DNA of 34,006 nt from Bacteroidota bacterium (GTDB taxonomy: Bacteria > Bacteroidota > Bacteroidia > Palsa-965): contig PLYR01000084.1 in NCBI GenBank assembly GCA_003153435.1, positions 1 to 34,006 of the forward strand, written 5' to 3'. Shown here in pieces: positions 32,421 through 34,006 of the stretch. Numbering within the stretch: the stretch's first letter is position 1; every line of letters starts with the position of its first letter. The translations under genes were made by a program, and so were the position numbers. The notes beneath the pieces are model-generated. The model did no database searches. It saw only the letters and a program-made list of their open reading frames with translations, and was not told the origin of the DNA.

Positions 32421-33053
32421 TTAACTATTCACAACGTAAACAAGCATGTGCCCATTCACTTTTTCATAACACAGATGAAATTTTCTGTTCATATCTTTTG
32501 TTTCGATGGAGCCGGTAAAAACACCTTTAGTGCCGGAATACCGGAAAGGATCAATCCGGATATGTTCAATAAAAAAAAGTTCTTTATTTCCGTACAGTTT
32601 GTAAAGAGCCTCCTTTGCACACCAGTAGATATGCAACAAATCAACTTTGTCATTGTTCTCCACACATTCGAGCTCATTATCCGACATGAACTTTGTAGCA
32701 AGCAGGGCAATTCTGGGCTTGATCATTTCAATGTCAATTCCGGTCCCTTCCTTTGAATTCGTTATAACCGCTGCCATTTCATTCGTGTGAGATACCGATA
32801 TATGCATCGGAGAACCTTCTAAAAAAGGTTTGCCGGAAGCTTTATAAGATAGATCCGAACGTCCACACAGGTTCTGTAACAAAATTCTAACAGCCAGTCG
32901 CTGAACCTTCAGTCGATTTCCGGATGATTGAATAAGAAGATCCTCCCCTTGTTTTTCGCCTGCAAGTTCAAACAACGCTTCCTCCGTTTCGGTAATGAGC
33001 CAAAGGCCAATGTGGAGTTCCGGAAAAGGTTGTCTGTAAGCGAGTAAGGGCAT
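32421..33053 (-). CDS. 4'-phosphopantetheinyl transferase (Sfp type)
   Basis: A 210-residue enzyme that moves phosphopantetheine from coenzyme A onto a serine of acyl or peptidyl carrier proteins. The family motifs are present: ISVSHTNEMAAVI (about 107-119), GIDIEMIKPR (the Mg2+-binding D-x-E) and WCAKEALYKLYG (the K-E-x-x-x-K catalytic helix). The length fits the Sfp/HetI class rather than short AcpS. The ATG at 33053 gives MPLLAYRQPF; the frame stays open to 33215 but that extension is low-complexity and unlikely to be translated. It is the first gene of the minus-strand operon and divergent from the adenosylhomocysteinase gene. Its carrier protein is unknown. Confidence 0.88.
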   Translation of the reverse strand: MPLLAYRQPFPELHIGLWLITETEEALFELAGEKQGEDLLIQSSGNRLKVQRLAVRILLQNLCGRSDLSYKASGKPFLEGSPMHISVSHTNEMAAVITNSKEGTGIDIEMIKPRIALLATKFMSDNELECVENNDKVDLLHIYWCAKEALYKLYGNKELFFIEHIRIDPFRYSGTKGVFTGSIETKDMNRKFHLCYEKVNGHMLVYVVNS

Positions 33054-33240
33054 TTTAAATATTCGAATGGCAAAATAAACATTTCCTGAAGATATTGCCC
33101 AATCGAGTGCCCGAAAATTGAAATAAAGTATGAAATTCAACAGAAAATCAAAATAATCAAGGCCAGTGACAGACAGACCGGAGGCTATGCATAATCCAGA
33201 TTTAAGCTGGGCCAAATACGGATTGTAAGCCTAATTTACC

Positions 33241-33248
33241 TATATTTG
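33241..33248 (+). promoter_or_regulatory. -7 element of the adenosylhomocysteinase gene
   Basis: TATATTTG matches TAnnTTTG, 27 bases before the ATG, giving a leader of about 24 bases. A TTG is present upstream (33223-33225) but at 15 rather than 20 bases. No SAH riboswitch structure is recognisable in the short leader. Confidence 0.5.
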
Positions 33249-33275
33249 TTCCCCAACAAAAAAAACATCGTCCTC

Positions 33276-34006
33276 ATGGCAAATACAACTGCGGTAAAAT
33301 TCGAAAAATTTAAGGTGAAAGATATGTCCTTGGCAGAGTGGGGCAGAAAAGAAATTAAACTTGCGGAAGTCGAAATGCCAGGATTAATGGCTATTCGCAA
33401 AGAATATGGCCCTAAAAAGGTACTGAAAGGTGCACGCATTGCAGGCTGTCTTCATATGACTATTCAAACTGCTGTTTTGATCGAGACATTGGTTGAGCTG
33501 GGTGCTGAAGTGACCTGGTCATCATGTAATATCTTCTCCACCCAGGATCATGCTGCTGCTGCAATAGCTGCTGCCGGCATCTCTGTTTATGCCTGGAAAG
33601 GAATGAATGCAGAAGAATTTGACTGGTGTATTGAGCAGACCCTGTTTTTCGGTCCCGACCGTAAACCCCTGAACATGATTCTGGATGACGGCGGAGATCT
33701 GACCAATATGGTTTTTGATAAATTCCCTGAATTGGCCAAAGGAATCAAAGGACTTTCTGAGGAGACCACTACAGGCGTTCACCGTCTTTATGAGCGTATG
33801 AAGAATGGTACACTGATGATGCCAGCCATCAATGTAAATGACTCTGTTACTAAATCCAAGTTTGATAATAAATATGGTTGCAGAGAATCACTGGTTGATG
33901 CAATCAGACGTGCAACAGATATTATGCTCGCCGGAAAGGTGGCTGTAGTTGCAGGTTATGGGGATGTTGGGAAAGGATCTGCTCAGTCACTCAGCAGCCA
34001 GGGAGT
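33276..34006 (+). CDS. ahcY: Adenosylhomocysteinase (partial, runs off the window)
   Basis: The first 243 residues of an enzyme that hydrolyses S-adenosylhomocysteine to adenosine and homocysteine, removing the inhibitor of methyltransferases. Seen: [63 protein letters not shown] (substrate-binding region with the catalytic Asp), [24 protein letters not shown] and the NAD-binding start [18 protein letters not shown] (GxGxxGxG). The full protein is usually about 430-475 residues, so about half is missing. It is divergent from the PPTase operon. Confidence 0.96.
   Translation, partial: MANTTAVKFEKFKVKDMSLAEWGRKEIKLAEVEMPGLMAIRKEYGPKKVLKGARIAGCLHMTIQTAVLIETLVELGAEVTWSSCNIFSTQDHAAAAIAAAGISVYAWKGMNAEEFDWCIEQTLFFGPDRKPLNMILDDGGDLTNMVFDKFPELAKGIKGLSEETTTGVHRLYERMKNGTLMMPAINVNDSVTKSKFDNKYGCRESLVDAIRRATDIMLAGKVAVVAGYGDVGKGSAQSLSSQG

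Noticed and set aside
33054-33215. N-terminal extension of the phosphopantetheinyl transferase
   Set aside because: The added 54 residues resemble no part of the family, and the ATG at 33053 starts where Sfp-type proteins usually start.
31652-33275. TPP riboswitch before the ThiE/TenI operon
   Set aside because: I do not find the conserved CUGAGA and related thi-box elements upstream of the first gene or in the gaps.
33249-33275. SAH riboswitch before ahcY
   Set aside because: The predicted leader of about 24 bases is too short, and no such fold is visible.

Overview
The window looks like a chromosomal segment of a Bacteroidota (Bacteroidetes) genome. The grounds are direct. Many genes are preceded by the phylum's -7 promoter element TAnnTTTG, and three of these have TTTG exactly 20 bases upstream. 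Two proteins end in type IX secretion (Por) sorting domains, and one of them is built of SprB-type repeats. The gene families are also typical of the phylum: a bacterial geranylgeranylglyceryl phosphate synthase, a fused DAHP synthase/chorismate mutase, a GH3-family protein and a PolX-like PHP protein. I see no transposase, integrase, phage gene, CRISPR array or rRNA. I cannot name the species.

Layout. 1-1070: a terminator-like nested inverted repeat, a sulfotransferase gene and tRNA-Gly(GCC). 1219-4644: an aminotransferase and asnB on the minus strand, divergent from an Lrp/AsnC regulator. 4702-5904: a small membrane protein and a VIT1/CCC1-type metal transporter. 5928-8600: mutS. 8808-13470: a TetR regulator followed by a complete tripartite efflux system (TolC, EmrA-like, EmrB-like), with similar palindromes before the first and second genes. 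13500-18750: a hypothetical protein, a Tat-exported DsrE-like protein, a secreted cytochrome c/PHM-like copper protein, proC and an SprB-repeat protein.

18944-21087 is the most interesting region. A promoter drives a 22-codon leader peptide containing Tyr-Tyr-Phe-Phe-Phe-Phe, followed by a strong intrinsic terminator, then pheA and DAHP synthase/chorismate mutase. This looks like a phenylalanine/tyrosine transcription attenuator. Its leader peptide appears to start at the very 5' end of the RNA, so it would be leaderless.

21149-24826: an SpoU-type RNA methyltransferase, a hypothetical protein, an OmpA-like/TPR lipoprotein and folK. 24969-30751: a tight four-gene operon of sppA, a PolX-like PHP protein whose polymerase residues are replaced, a GH3-family protein and a propeller-like protein. 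30828-31005: a free-standing promoter-to-terminator unit with no convincing gene. It is a candidate small RNA of about 140 nt carrying four UGUGUG motifs in predicted unpaired segments. 31016-33053: a minus-strand operon of a phosphopantetheinyl transferase, GGGP synthase and a ThiE/TenI-like protein. 33276 to the end: a partial adenosylhomocysteinase gene.

Three genes or gene groups handle amino acids: asnB with its aminotransferase, proC, and the aromatic operon. The asnB/lrp intergenic region and the region upstream of the Phe leader share a 15-base AT-rich near-palindrome (14 of 15 identical when one copy is reversed). This raises the possibility of a common Lrp-type regulator.
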